Below, piece after piece: positions 1 through 5,209 of a DNA stretch of 5,209 nucleotides (positions within the stretch are counted from its first letter, which is position 1; each line of letters opens with the position of its first letter). This stretch comes from Lachnospiraceae bacterium. Lineage in GTDB: Bacteria; Bacillota_A; Clostridia; Lachnospirales; Lachnospiraceae. Position numbers and translations under genes: made by a program. The DNA lies in NCBI GenBank assembly GCA_017614185.1, contig JAGACI010000069.1, positions 1 to 5,209 on the forward strand, read 5' to 3'. The notes beneath the pieces were generated by a model, which did no database searches, had not been told where the DNA came from, and saw only the letters and a list, made by a program, of their open reading frames with translations.

Positions 1-16
1 AAGAAAAAAAGTGCAC

Positions 17-55
17 AAAAAAAGGATGGTCAGCGGCTCGCTAACCATCCTTTTT
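17..55 (-). terminator. Intrinsic terminator of the deoD operon, possibly bidirectional
   Basis: A 7-bp stem (24-30 GGATGGT with 44-50 ACCATCC) continues past a C/A mismatch (31/43) into a second 4-bp stem (32-35 AGCG with 39-42 CGCT) closed by a 3-base loop. Read on the minus strand, the hairpin begins 13 nt after the deoD stop and is followed by seven U residues (23-17), a classical rho-independent terminator. Read on the plus strand it is followed by five T residues (51-55), so it could also stop a convergent transcript entering from the left, where no gene is visible. Confidence 0.93.
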
Positions 56-62
56 GTCTAAT

Positions 63-779
63 TTATGATCTAAGTGCGGTTTCCAAAGCAACCTTAATCA
101 TGTCGTTAAAGTGTTTCTCTCGCTCCTCGGGAGCTGTGTCCTCGTGGGTTCCTAAGGTATCGGAGATCGTAAGAAGACATGCTGCATTCTTTTCGGCCAT
201 TCTTGCGTTATGGAAGAGTGCGAAGCTTTCCATTTCAACCGCAATGCAGTTGCAGTCGTCTCTGAAGTGGGTGTAATCCGGCTGATCAGGCTCATAGTAG
301 AAAACATCAGCTGAGTGGATTCTTCCGACTGTAAGCTTGATGCCAAGGTCCTTTGCAGAATCTTTGATAATTTCGTTAAGCTTGGCTGAAGGGTACTGAA
401 CGTTTGACTCATCACCGCCCTGGATTAACGCATAAGTTGAATTTGAAAAAGCGGAATCCGCAAGTACGGTGTCATATACATGAAGTGAATTGTCATATCC
501 GCCGGCAGAACCGATTCTTATGATATTCTCAACATCATAGAAGTGGTAAAGCTCATATGAGTAAATACCGATTGAAGGCATTCCCATACCGCTTGCCATA
601 ACGGAAACTTCTTTTCCTTTATAGGTACCTGTGTAGGCGAAAGCATTTCTTACCTTATTCACAAGTCTGGGATTTTCTAAAAAATTCTCTGCTACGTATT
701 TGGCTCTCAAAGGATCGCCGGGCATTAATACGGTCTTTGCAATCTGGCCTTTCTCAGCCTCATTATGTGGTGTGGACAT
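63..779 (-). CDS. deoD: Purine nucleoside phosphorylase, DeoD type (EC 2.4.2.1)
   Basis: Cytoplasmic enzyme of purine salvage: it splits purine (deoxy)ribonucleosides with phosphate into free base and (deoxy)ribose-1-phosphate. The 238-residue length matches the hexameric trimeric-family PNP of E. coli (239 aa). Residues known from that family line up from memory: N-terminal STPH with His5, the phosphate-site GDPLR (Gly21, Arg25), Arg44 (which reaches across the subunit interface), IIRIGSAGG (Arg88, Ser91), the ribose-binding VEMES (Glu182, Met183, Glu184), SD with the general acid Asp207, and Arg220 in APEERE. The C-terminal FNDMIKVALE also matches. The ATG at 779 is supported by AAGGAGG on the minus strand (795-789), 9 nt upstream. 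It is the second gene of an operon, 20 bp after the flavoprotein gene, and is closed by the terminator at 17-55. No truncation or missing active-site residue was seen. The subfamily assignment is firm; preference for adenosine over inosine/guanosine cannot be read here. Confidence 0.97.
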   Translation of the reverse strand: MSTPHNEAEKGQIAKTVLMPGDPLRAKYVAENFLENPRLVNKVRNAFAYTGTYKGKEVSVMASGMGMPSIGIYSYELYHFYDVENIIRIGSAGGYDNSLHVYDTVLADSAFSNSTYALIQGGDESNVQYPSAKLNEIIKDSAKDLGIKLTVGRIHSADVFYYEPDQPDYTHFRDDCNCIAVEMESFALFHNARMAEKNAACLLTISDTLGTHEDTAPEEREKHFNDMIKVALETALRS

Positions 780-799
780 ATTCCCTTTCCTCCTTGTGC

Positions 800-2170
800 T
801 TATGCCTGATTAATAATCTGTCTTGCTACGTAGATTCCGCTTGCGGATGCGTGGGAGAGTGAGTGCGTAACGCCGCTTCCGTCACCGATTACATAGAGGC
901 CTTTGTAATTGGTCTCAAGATTACTGTCAAGCTTAACTTCCATGTTGTAGAACTTAACCTCTACACCGTAAAGCAAAGTGTCATCGTTGGCAGTTCCGGG
1001 AGCAATCTTATCAAGTGCGTGAATCATTTCAATGATTCCGTCAAGGATTCTCTTTGGAAGAACAAGACTTAAGTCACCGGGTGTAGCGTTAAGGGTAGGT
1101 CTTATTGTGCCTTCCTCGATACGTTTCCAGTTACTTCTTCTTCCTCTCTCAAGGTCACCGAATCTCTGAACGATTACGCCACCGCCAAGCATGTTGGAAA
1201 GCCTTGCGATGCTTTCACCGTATCCGTTACTGTCCTTAAAGGGCTCTGAGAAGTGCTTTGCAACAAGTAAAGCAAAGTTGGTGTTCTCTGTCTTCTTCTC
1301 GGGATCTTCAAATGAGTGACCGTTAACGGTAACGATTCCGTTTGTATTCTCGTTAACTACGATACCGTTGGGGTTCATACAGAATGTTCTTACTCTGTCT
1401 TCAAATTTCTCGGTTCTGTAAACTATCTTTGACTCGTAGAGCTGGTCTGTAAGGTGAGAGAAGATTACTGCGGGAATCTCGACTCTTACACCGATATCCA
1501 CTCTGTTGGAACTGGTCTCGATGTTAAGTTCCTTACAAAGATTCTCCATCCACTTACTGCCGCTTCGACCGACGGAGATAATACATTTATCACACTCGGC
1601 CTCGCCACCTTTGTAGATAACCTTGTAACCGGGATCAAGCACCTCTACGGTCTCTACGGGGGTGTGGAAGTAAAACTCCACGTGTTCTTTCATTTCATTA
1701 TAGATATTCTCAAGAACGACATAGTTGATGTCAGTTCCCAAGTGTCGAACGGATGCATCGAGAAGAGTGAGCTTATTCTGCATGCAGATCTTCTTGAATT
1801 CGCTTCCTGCGGTAGAAAAGAGCTTTGTGCCCTCGCCGCCGTGCTTCATGTTGATGTCATCGACATATTTCATAAGCTCCAAAGCTTTGTCCTTGCCGAT
1901 GTATTCGTAGAGTGTACCACCAAAATCGTTAGTAATGTTGTATTTACCATCCGAGAAAGCACCGGCACCTCCGAATCCGTTCATGATGGCGCAGGTTTCG
2001 CATCTTATACAGGATTTAACCTTGTCTCCGTCGATGGGACATTTTCTCTTCTCGAGAGTATATCCTGCCTCAAATACTGCGATCTTAAGCTCGGGTTTCT
2101 TCTTCATTAACTCATATGCGGAAAAAATACCGCCGGGTCCCGCCCCGATAACAATCACATCATATTTCAT
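800..2170 (-). CDS. FAD-dependent dehydrogenase, uncharacterised (COG2509-like)
   Basis: A 456-residue flavoprotein. Residues 4-14 (DVIVIGAGPGG) form the Rossmann beta-strand and GxGxxG dinucleotide motif, and Glu34 sits where the FAD ribose-binding acid is expected. Residues 424-433 (GLYVIGDGSG) form the C-terminal FAD-contacting motif, followed by a helix ending QIINQA. Between lies the hallmark GFGGAGAFSDGKYN (65-78), typical, from memory, of the poorly characterised 'FAD-dependent dehydrogenase' family COG2509. Just before it are four cysteines, Cys44, Cys54, Cys57 and Cys60 (C-x9-C-x2-C-x2-C), which could hold an Fe-S cluster or a metal. No signal peptide or membrane segment is evident, so it is probably cytoplasmic. 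The ATG at 2170 is preceded by AAGGAGG (2187-2181), 10 nt away. It is the first gene of the operon with deoD. The substrate is unknown; the link to purine salvage rests on gene order only. FAD binding is near certain, electron donor and acceptor are not. Confidence 0.9.
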   Translation of the reverse strand: MKYDVIVIGAGPGGIFSAYELMKKKPELKIAVFEAGYTLEKRKCPIDGDKVKSCIRCETCAIMNGFGGAGAFSDGKYNITNDFGGTLYEYIGKDKALELMKYVDDINMKHGGEGTKLFSTAGSEFKKICMQNKLTLLDASVRHLGTDINYVVLENIYNEMKEHVEFYFHTPVETVEVLDPGYKVIYKGGEAECDKCIISVGRSGSKWMENLCKELNIETSSNRVDIGVRVEIPAVIFSHLTDQLYESKIVYRTEKFEDRVRTFCMNPNGIVVNENTNGIVTVNGHSFEDPEKKTENTNFALLVAKHFSEPFKDSNGYGESIARLSNMLGGGVIVQRFGDLERGRRSNWKRIEEGTIRPTLNATPGDLSLVLPKRILDGIIEMIHALDKIAPGTANDDTLLYGVEVKFYNMEVKLDSNLETNYKGLYVIGDGSGVTHSLSHASASGIYVARQIINQA

Positions 2171-2221
2171 AGTCTTTTGTCCTCCTTAGGGCTCATCCCC
2201 TCATGCGAGGGTTACCTCAAT

Positions 2222-2250
2222 ATTATATCTTAAATCGAGGTCTTTTTGAA
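2222..2250 (-). promoter_or_regulatory. Sigma-A-type promoter of the flavoprotein-deoD operon
   Basis: On the minus strand there is a perfect -10 TATAAT (2227-2222), 17 bp from a -35 TTCAAA (2250-2245), which matches TTGACA at four of six positions. The start would fall near 2215, giving a leader of about 45 nt before the ATG. The leader holds a small 5-bp hairpin (CCCTC-GCAT-GAGGG, plus-strand 2198-2211) upstream of the ribosome binding site. I saw no purine riboswitch core in it. The position is predicted from sequence alone. Confidence 0.75.
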
Positions 2251-2275
2251 GTGATTTGAGATGGAATGCAAAAAC

Positions 2276-2304
2276 TTGAAAAAATTCTGACATTTTGATA
2301 TTTT
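2276..2304 (+). promoter_or_regulatory. Divergent promoter for the small-protein/protease pair
   Basis: A -35 TTGAAA (2276-2281) is followed after 17 bp by a -10 TATTTT (2299-2304), with a TG one base upstream (2296-2297) as in extended -10 promoters. The region is AT-rich. The predicted start is near 2311, a leader of about 50 nt. An overlapping TTTAAT (2302-2307) is closer to the -10 consensus but sits 20 bp from the same -35. The -35 faces that of the leftward operon with 25 bp between them. Confidence 0.55.
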
Positions 2305-2346
2305 AATAAGTAGATGGCAGTTTTTTAAATGCTAATCACCAATGTA

Positions 2347-2354
2347 AAGGATGG
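2347..2354 (+). promoter_or_regulatory. Ribosome binding site that favours the second ATG of the small gene
   Basis: AAGGATGG lies 8 nt before the ATG at 2363. The upstream in-frame ATG at 2351 is embedded in this same purine-rich stretch and has no separate site at a workable distance, so 2363 is the better start. Using 2351 would only add the residues MGII. Confidence 0.7.
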
Positions 2355-2362
2355 GAATAATT

Positions 2363-2686
2363 ATGAGCGATATGGACAACTTAATGGCGCTTAAGGCAAT
2401 GCTTGAGGGCAGCGCATCGAATCACCCTGAGACACAGGAAGAGAAAGAGAAGAGATTTCTTAAAGACGCCGTAAAAGTTCACCTTGGAAAGGATGAGGAT
2501 TCAGCCGGACTTTGGACATATCATCCGGAGGAAATGATTGCATTCTTTGAGAAACCCACCAGAGAGATTAAGATGGCCATGGGCGGAGACTGGGCCAAGA
2601 TGGATGAGATGGCTTTCGATAATCTCGTTTATACGGTTAACAAGAAACTTAAAAAATCAGTTCAGATCTTAGACTGGAAAAACTGA
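2363..2686 (+). CDS. Small hypothetical protein upstream of a surface protease
   Basis: I do not recognise a family. The product is 107 residues, beginning MSDMDNLMALKAMLEG (111 if the ATG at 2351 is used). It has no signal peptide, membrane segment or cysteine, so it should stay in the cytoplasm. It is highly charged, with about 20 Asp/Glu and 16 Lys/Arg, and has nine Met and three Trp (51, 77, 105). Residues 22-46 are mostly charged and probably helical; the C-terminal part (about 83-105) alternates hydrophobic and basic residues and ends LDWKN. The coding frame is credible: a good ribosome binding site, a promoter upstream, no competing long frame, and a stop that overlaps the ribosome binding site of the protease. 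This spacing suggests co-expression and perhaps a functional link, such as a regulator or partner of the protease, but nothing in the residues shows it. Confidence 0.82.
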   Translation: MSDMDNLMALKAMLEGSASNHPETQEEKEKRFLKDAVKVHLGKDEDSAGLWTYHPEEMIAFFEKPTREIKMAMGGDWAKMDEMAFDNLVYTVNKKLKKSVQILDWKN

Positions 2687-2690
2687 GGAA
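2685..2690 (+). promoter_or_regulatory. Ribosome binding site overlapping a stop codon, fixing a TTG start
   Basis: GAGGAA at 2685-2690 shares bases with the TGA stop (2684-2686) of the small gene and lies 6 nt before the TTG at 2697. The next in-frame ATG is at codon 157, which would remove the membrane anchor and half of the Ig-like region, so TTG is strongly favoured. The overlap suggests translational coupling. Confidence 0.8.
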
Positions 2691-2696
2691 TAAACC

Positions 2697-4220
2697 TTGA
2701 AATCAAAGAAAAAAGCCATTGCTGCGGTCTGCACAACTCTGCTTCTTTTGACGGCTACCGCCATCGGAGTTTTCTTGTTGTGCTTTAAGGTCGAAAGCAG
2801 GTTTGTAACTAAGACCATTGAATTGGGGGATACGCTTAGCGTTTCCCCCGATAGTTATATTACGGGGCAGGACTGGTCTGTTAATCTTGCCAAAGTTGAT
2901 GCCTCGGGCGTTGATTTAAACAGGACAGGAGAGTACAAAGTCCTTGTGGATCACGCGTGGGATCACTTTGAGTACCTTATTATTATCGAGGACACCACTC
3001 CTCCCGAACTTGAAGTATTAAAGGAAGAAATCTGCCTCGCGGTGGATGAAAGCTACCCGGCGGACACATTTGTCGAATCCGTGTCTGACAACGGAACTGT
3101 AAATAAGCTAACCGTGGATGATAAGAGAAACATTACGTTCTCTGCTCCCGGTGAGTACGAAATAATGGTGAGGGCCGAAGATGAGAGCGGAAACTCGTCC
3201 GTCAAAAGACTTTGGGTGCTTGCCGACACTCCTCCCGTAATCACGGGAATGAAACCCATTTATATTTCGCTTAATACCGAATTTGACCCTGAAGTCGGAG
3301 TCACAGCAAATGATGATGTGGACGGTGACGTTACGGATAAGATTATTGTTGATACATCAAATGTTGTATTCGATGCTCCCGGTGAATATGAGATTACGTA
3401 TGAAGCAACCGATTCATATAATCTTACGGGCAAGGCAACGGATACTGTATATGTATGTGCTCCCCTTGAACTTCAGGAAAAAATAAACAGGCATTTAATA
3501 AATGAAGAAAACAGTCATATCTATGGCGCCATCAATATATACGACGCAGGCTACTATGATGAGGATGACATGGGATTTATTCTTGAAGCTATGGAGCCCT
3601 GCGTTGTTCATTTCTATTTCAGGTTCTCGAACGGCTATGCAGAGGGCAGCGGCTTTATTATAGAAATAACCGACGATGCGGTCATTCTTTGTACGAATGC
3701 CCATGTGGCAAAGGAAATCGAAGGCAGAAATCCCGAATGTGTCTTCTATGACGGGACCACGACAAAGGTATATAAAGCATCCGAGTATGATTCTTCAAAT
3801 GACGTTGCGTTCCTTAAAGTAATGAGGTCCGATCTTGGCGAATCTTTCGTTAAGAGTCTAAAAACCGTGCATATTAATAACACATATTGGAATGAATTGC
3901 CTCAGAACCCTGATTTGACGCTTGGTTTCAGGGTTATAAGAGAGAACGGAAGCGTACTTGCCGACAAGATGGGCGGAATGGTCCAGAAAGAGGGATATTG
4001 CGACATTGAGGAGGCCAGAAACTGGCTTATGACAGAAGTTACCTGTGAGAACTTCAGGGGAAGCTCCGGGTCGGCAGTCTTTGACAGCCACGGAAACCTC
4101 GTTGCCATGGTAAGAGCACAATCGATCATAGGCGGGAGAAAACAGTACTGGTGCACGACTTTTAAACAGATAATGGACTGGTATCGTGCACAATTTGGCA
4201 GGGATGTGTATTATTATTAG
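2697..4220 (+). CDS. Membrane-anchored trypsin-like serine protease with three Ig-like repeats
   Basis: 507 residues starting at TTG. A short basic N-terminus (KSKKK) precedes one hydrophobic segment (about 7-30), which should be a signal anchor placing the rest outside the membrane. Residues about 33-254 hold three Ig-like beta repeats; the third best fits the DUF5011/Cry22-type family (DDVDGDVTD, APGEYEITYEATDS). Residues about 295-495 are a chymotrypsin-fold (Trypsin_2/HtrA-like) domain: GSGF (317-320), catalytic His336 in TNAHVA, Asp369 in SSNDVAFLKV, and Ser457 in GSSGSAVF, followed by GNLVAMV. The triad appears complete, so an active endopeptidase is likely; its substrate is unknown. 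There is no PDZ domain after the catalytic domain, unlike typical HtrA. Six cysteines fall in the protease region (302, 332, 348, 435, 450, 486), which may allow disulfides. The gene ends in tandem stops (TAG TAA). It is the second gene after the small hypothetical gene. The catalytic family call is firm; the physiological role is open. Confidence 0.92.
   Translation: MKSKKKAIAAVCTTLLLLTATAIGVFLLCFKVESRFVTKTIELGDTLSVSPDSYITGQDWSVNLAKVDASGVDLNRTGEYKVLVDHAWDHFEYLIIIEDTTPPELEVLKEEICLAVDESYPADTFVESVSDNGTVNKLTVDDKRNITFSAPGEYEIMVRAEDESGNSSVKRLWVLADTPPVITGMKPIYISLNTEFDPEVGVTANDDVDGDVTDKIIVDTSNVVFDAPGEYEITYEATDSYNLTGKATDTVYVCAPLELQEKINRHLINEENSHIYGAINIYDAGYYDEDDMGFILEAMEPCVVHFYFRFSNGYAEGSGFIIEITDDAVILCTNAHVAKEIEGRNPECVFYDGTTTKVYKASEYDSSNDVAFLKVMRSDLGESFVKSLKTVHINNTYWNELPQNPDLTLGFRVIRENGSVLADKMGGMVQKEGYCDIEEARNWLMTEVTCENFRGSSGSAVFDSHGNLVAMVRAQSIIGGRKQYWCTTFKQIMDWYRAQFGRDVYYY
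2793..3458 (+). repeat. Three tandem Ig-like repeats encoded within the protease gene
   Basis: Repeat 1 spans about residues 33-100, repeat 2 about 101-177 and repeat 3 about 178-254. Repeats 2 and 3 keep an exact 77-residue period: each opens with TPP (101 and 178) and contains APGEYEI (150 and 227). Repeat 1 is more diverged but has GEY at 78-80 in the matching place. DNA similarity persists only in short patches, such as ACTCCTCCCG near 2996 and 3226 and GCTCCCGGTGA at 3144 and 3375, so this is an old duplication. Such repeats usually act as spacers or wall/ligand-binding modules. Confidence 0.8.
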
Positions 4221-4235
4221 TAATCTGTTTGAGAA

Positions 4236-4245
4236 TTAGTACTAA
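4236..4245. other. 10-bp perfect palindrome after the protease gene
   Basis: TTAGTACTAA is self-complementary and lies 16 bp after the protease stop. It has no loop and no T-tract, so it is not an intrinsic terminator. It could be a protein-binding site or chance in AT-rich DNA. No convincing terminator was seen anywhere between 4221 and 4385. Confidence 0.25.
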
Positions 4246-4292
4246 AATACCGAAATTACGCAGAAAAATGTGTAAAATCTTCCAAAAAAGTA

Positions 4293-4321
4293 GTGCAAAT
4301 CAACGAAACAAGTGTTATAAT
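4293..4321 (+). promoter_or_regulatory. Extended -10 promoter of the chemoreceptor gene
   Basis: A perfect TATAAT (4316-4321) has TG one base upstream (4313-4314), forming an extended -10 element. The -35 position 17 bp upstream reads GTGCAA, matching only three of six consensus bases, which extended -10 promoters tolerate. The start would be near 4328, giving a leader of about 58 nt. No good flagellar sigma-28 pattern (TAAA, about 15 bp, CCGATAT) was seen, so expression appears to use the housekeeping sigma factor. Confidence 0.75.
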
Positions 4322-4324
4322 CGT

Positions 4325-4343
4325 GAATATAGCAGTAATATTC
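4325..4343. promoter_or_regulatory. Operator-like dyad over the predicted start point
   Basis: GAATAT (4325-4330) and ATATTC (4338-4343) form a perfect 6-bp inverted repeat separated by 7 bp. It starts 3 bp after the -10 box and covers the predicted transcription start, the usual place for a repressor. A third copy of the half-site, ATATTC, lies at 4358-4363. The same region could form an alternative RNA hairpin, AGCAG (4331-4335) with CTGCT (4345-4349). No known regulator motif is recognised. Confidence 0.4.
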
Positions 4344-4364
4344 TCTGCTGAACACTAATATTCT
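4336..4364 (+). repeat. Direct repeat TAATATTCT in the chemoreceptor leader
   Basis: TAATATTCT occurs at 4336-4344 and 4356-4364, a 20-bp period close to two helix turns, and an A two bases upstream of each copy also matches. It lies between the -10 box and the ribosome binding site and overlaps the dyad at 4325-4343. Confidence 0.6.
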
Positions 4365-4385
4365 TACACGGAAGGAAGAATCCCT

Positions 4386-5209
4386 ATGAAAGAGAAAAAG
4401 GCTTTTAGTTTAAACAGCGTAAAAACGAAGCTCATTCTTATCATGTTGGCAGTAGCAGCTATTCCCCTCGCTATCTCGCTTATTGTCAGCTACAAATCCT
4501 CGACAAACAAAGCACTTGAAGATGCGGAGCAGAATCTGCTTGCCCAGGCTTCGGCCATTCAGGCAAAATTCGATGGTATCATGATGCAGAACATCAGAGC
4601 ACTCCAAGAGGCAGCAAGCAATGCAAACATTGTTTACTACCTTGAAGGTAACCCTTACGGAGTACCCGATGATGAAATGCTTGCAGCGGTATCTTCAGTC
4701 GACAATATCTTTGGCGACGGAAACGTAACCGCCCTTACCGGTCCCGACGGTATGCAGTTATTTAAGACCTCGGGATCTCTCGTAGACGTATCAGAGAGAG
4801 AATACTTCAAGAAAGCCATGGCAGGTGTCGTTTATGTTTCAAACATGAACGTATCCAAGTCAAACGGCTCAAGAATCTGTACAATCGCAGTTCCCATCAA
4901 AGGTCATGATGGAAAAGTTGTCGGCGTATTACAGAGAAACTACGATTTAAAGGTATGGCATCAGTTCCTTATGGATGAAGCACCTGACTGTTTCCTCGTT
5001 GATACGGCAGGTATGGTTGCCGCTCACTCTCAGTACGAGATTGAAGAAGAAGATGACAGAAGCGGATCCCAGTTCTTTACATCCGGACAGTCAACCGGCG
5101 TATATGAAGTTGACACAGGAAAAGGATATCGTGCCGTTGTAGCATACGTTAAAGATGAGAATACAGGCTGGATTATCTGTAATGCATCTAACACCCAGAC
5201 AATTACAGC
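4386..5209 (+). CDS. Methyl-accepting chemotaxis-type receptor with dCache sensor (5' part only)
   Basis: The open frame runs off the window after 274 complete codons. The ATG at 4386 follows GGAAGGAAGAA (4370-4380) at suitable spacing. A basic N-terminus (KEKK, VKTK) precedes a membrane segment at about 15-35. A helix (about 38-80, EDAEQNLLAQASAIQAKFD) then leads into a double-Cache extracellular sensor: the membrane-distal module carries LTGPDGMQLFKTSG, SEREYFKKAMAG and ICTIAVPIKGHDGKVVGVL (about 117-182), and the proximal module begins near DCFLVDTAGMVAAHS (201-215) and reaches the TGWIICNAS strand (259-267). This architecture in Clostridia usually continues into a second membrane helix, HAMP and a methyl-accepting signalling domain, which would pass ligand information to CheA/CheW. 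Those parts are beyond the edge, so a dCache histidine kinase or diguanylate cyclase cannot be excluded. The ligand is unknown. It has its own promoter and is not obviously linked to the protease. Confidence 0.85.
   Translation, partial: MKEKKAFSLNSVKTKLILIMLAVAAIPLAISLIVSYKSSTNKALEDAEQNLLAQASAIQAKFDGIMMQNIRALQEAASNANIVYYLEGNPYGVPDDEMLAAVSSVDNIFGDGNVTALTGPDGMQLFKTSGSLVDVSEREYFKKAMAGVVYVSNMNVSKSNGSRICTIAVPIKGHDGKVVGVLQRNYDLKVWHQFLMDEAPDCFLVDTAGMVAAHSQYEIEEEDDRSGSQFFTSGQSTGVYEVDTGKGYRAVVAYVKDENTGWIICNASNTQTIT

Noticed and set aside
1454..2110. Long plus-strand open frame (218 codons) opposite the flavoprotein gene
   Set aside because: It lies wholly antisense to a gene with clear FAD motifs, has no good ribosome binding site seen, and its translation resembles no protein family. 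It is a shadow of the real frame.
2188..2215. Possible purine riboswitch in the leader of the flavoprotein-deoD operon
   Set aside because: The leader is only about 45 nt, too short for the three-way junction aptamer, and shows just a 5-bp hairpin (2198-2211).
2351..2362. Upstream ATG start for the small hypothetical gene
   Set aside because: This ATG sits inside the likely ribosome binding site, while the ATG at 2363 has that site 8 nt upstream.
2775..2785. Possible lipoprotein cleavage site (FLLC, Cys29) at the end of the protease's hydrophobic segment
   Set aside because: The residue before Cys is Leu, whereas lipoboxes need Gly, Ala or Ser there. A signal anchor is the better reading.
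3858..4193. Minus-strand open frames opposite the protease catalytic domain
   Set aside because: They overlap the conserved protease motifs, and their products show no recognisable features.
4273..4309. Possible flagellar sigma-28 promoter before the chemoreceptor
   Set aside because: TAAA is present at 4273-4276, but the downstream element is a poor match to CCGATAT and the spacing is wrong. The TG-T-TATAAT element is far stronger.

Overview
The window looks like a chromosomal segment of an anaerobic Gram-positive bacterium, most likely a Clostridia/Lachnospiraceae member related to Butyrivibrio or Roseburia. This rests on AGGAGG-type ribosome binding sites, sigma-A-like promoters, moderate GC with AT-rich intergenic DNA, a COG2509-type FAD-dependent dehydrogenase, and a dCache chemoreceptor with a typical Firmicutes N-terminus. 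The genus is inference. No insertion sequence, phage gene, CRISPR array, tRNA or rRNA was seen.

Left half, minus strand (about 2250 down to 17): a two-gene operon. A promoter at 2250-2222 drives an uncharacterised FAD-dependent dehydrogenase (2170-800) and then the purine nucleoside phosphorylase deoD (779-63). The genes are 20 bp apart and each has its own AAGGAGG site. The operon ends in a strong intrinsic terminator 13 nt past the deoD stop, symmetric enough to work in both directions. DeoD belongs to purine salvage. The role of the flavoprotein is unknown; a four-cysteine cluster suggests a metal or Fe-S site.

Right half, plus strand: a divergent promoter (2276-2304) precedes a small cytoplasmic protein of unknown function (2363-2686). 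Eleven bases later comes a TTG-initiated, membrane-anchored trypsin-like serine protease (2697-4220), whose ribosome binding site overlaps the upstream stop codon. The protease carries three Ig-like repeats between its membrane anchor and an apparently intact His-Asp-Ser catalytic domain, so it should act outside the membrane. The unknown small protein and surface protease form a likely translationally coupled pair, the least explained part of the window.

A 165-bp intergenic region follows, with a 10-bp palindrome, an extended -10 promoter and an operator-like dyad with repeated half-sites over the predicted start point and leader. It leads into the 5' part of a methyl-accepting chemotaxis-type receptor (4386 to the window edge): one membrane segment and a dCache sensor are present, while the second membrane segment, HAMP and signalling domains lie outside. 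No clear terminator separates the protease from the receptor.

Nothing here clearly amounts to a new defence or mobile system. The best leads are the protease pair, the operator-like array before the receptor, and the cysteine cluster of the flavoprotein.
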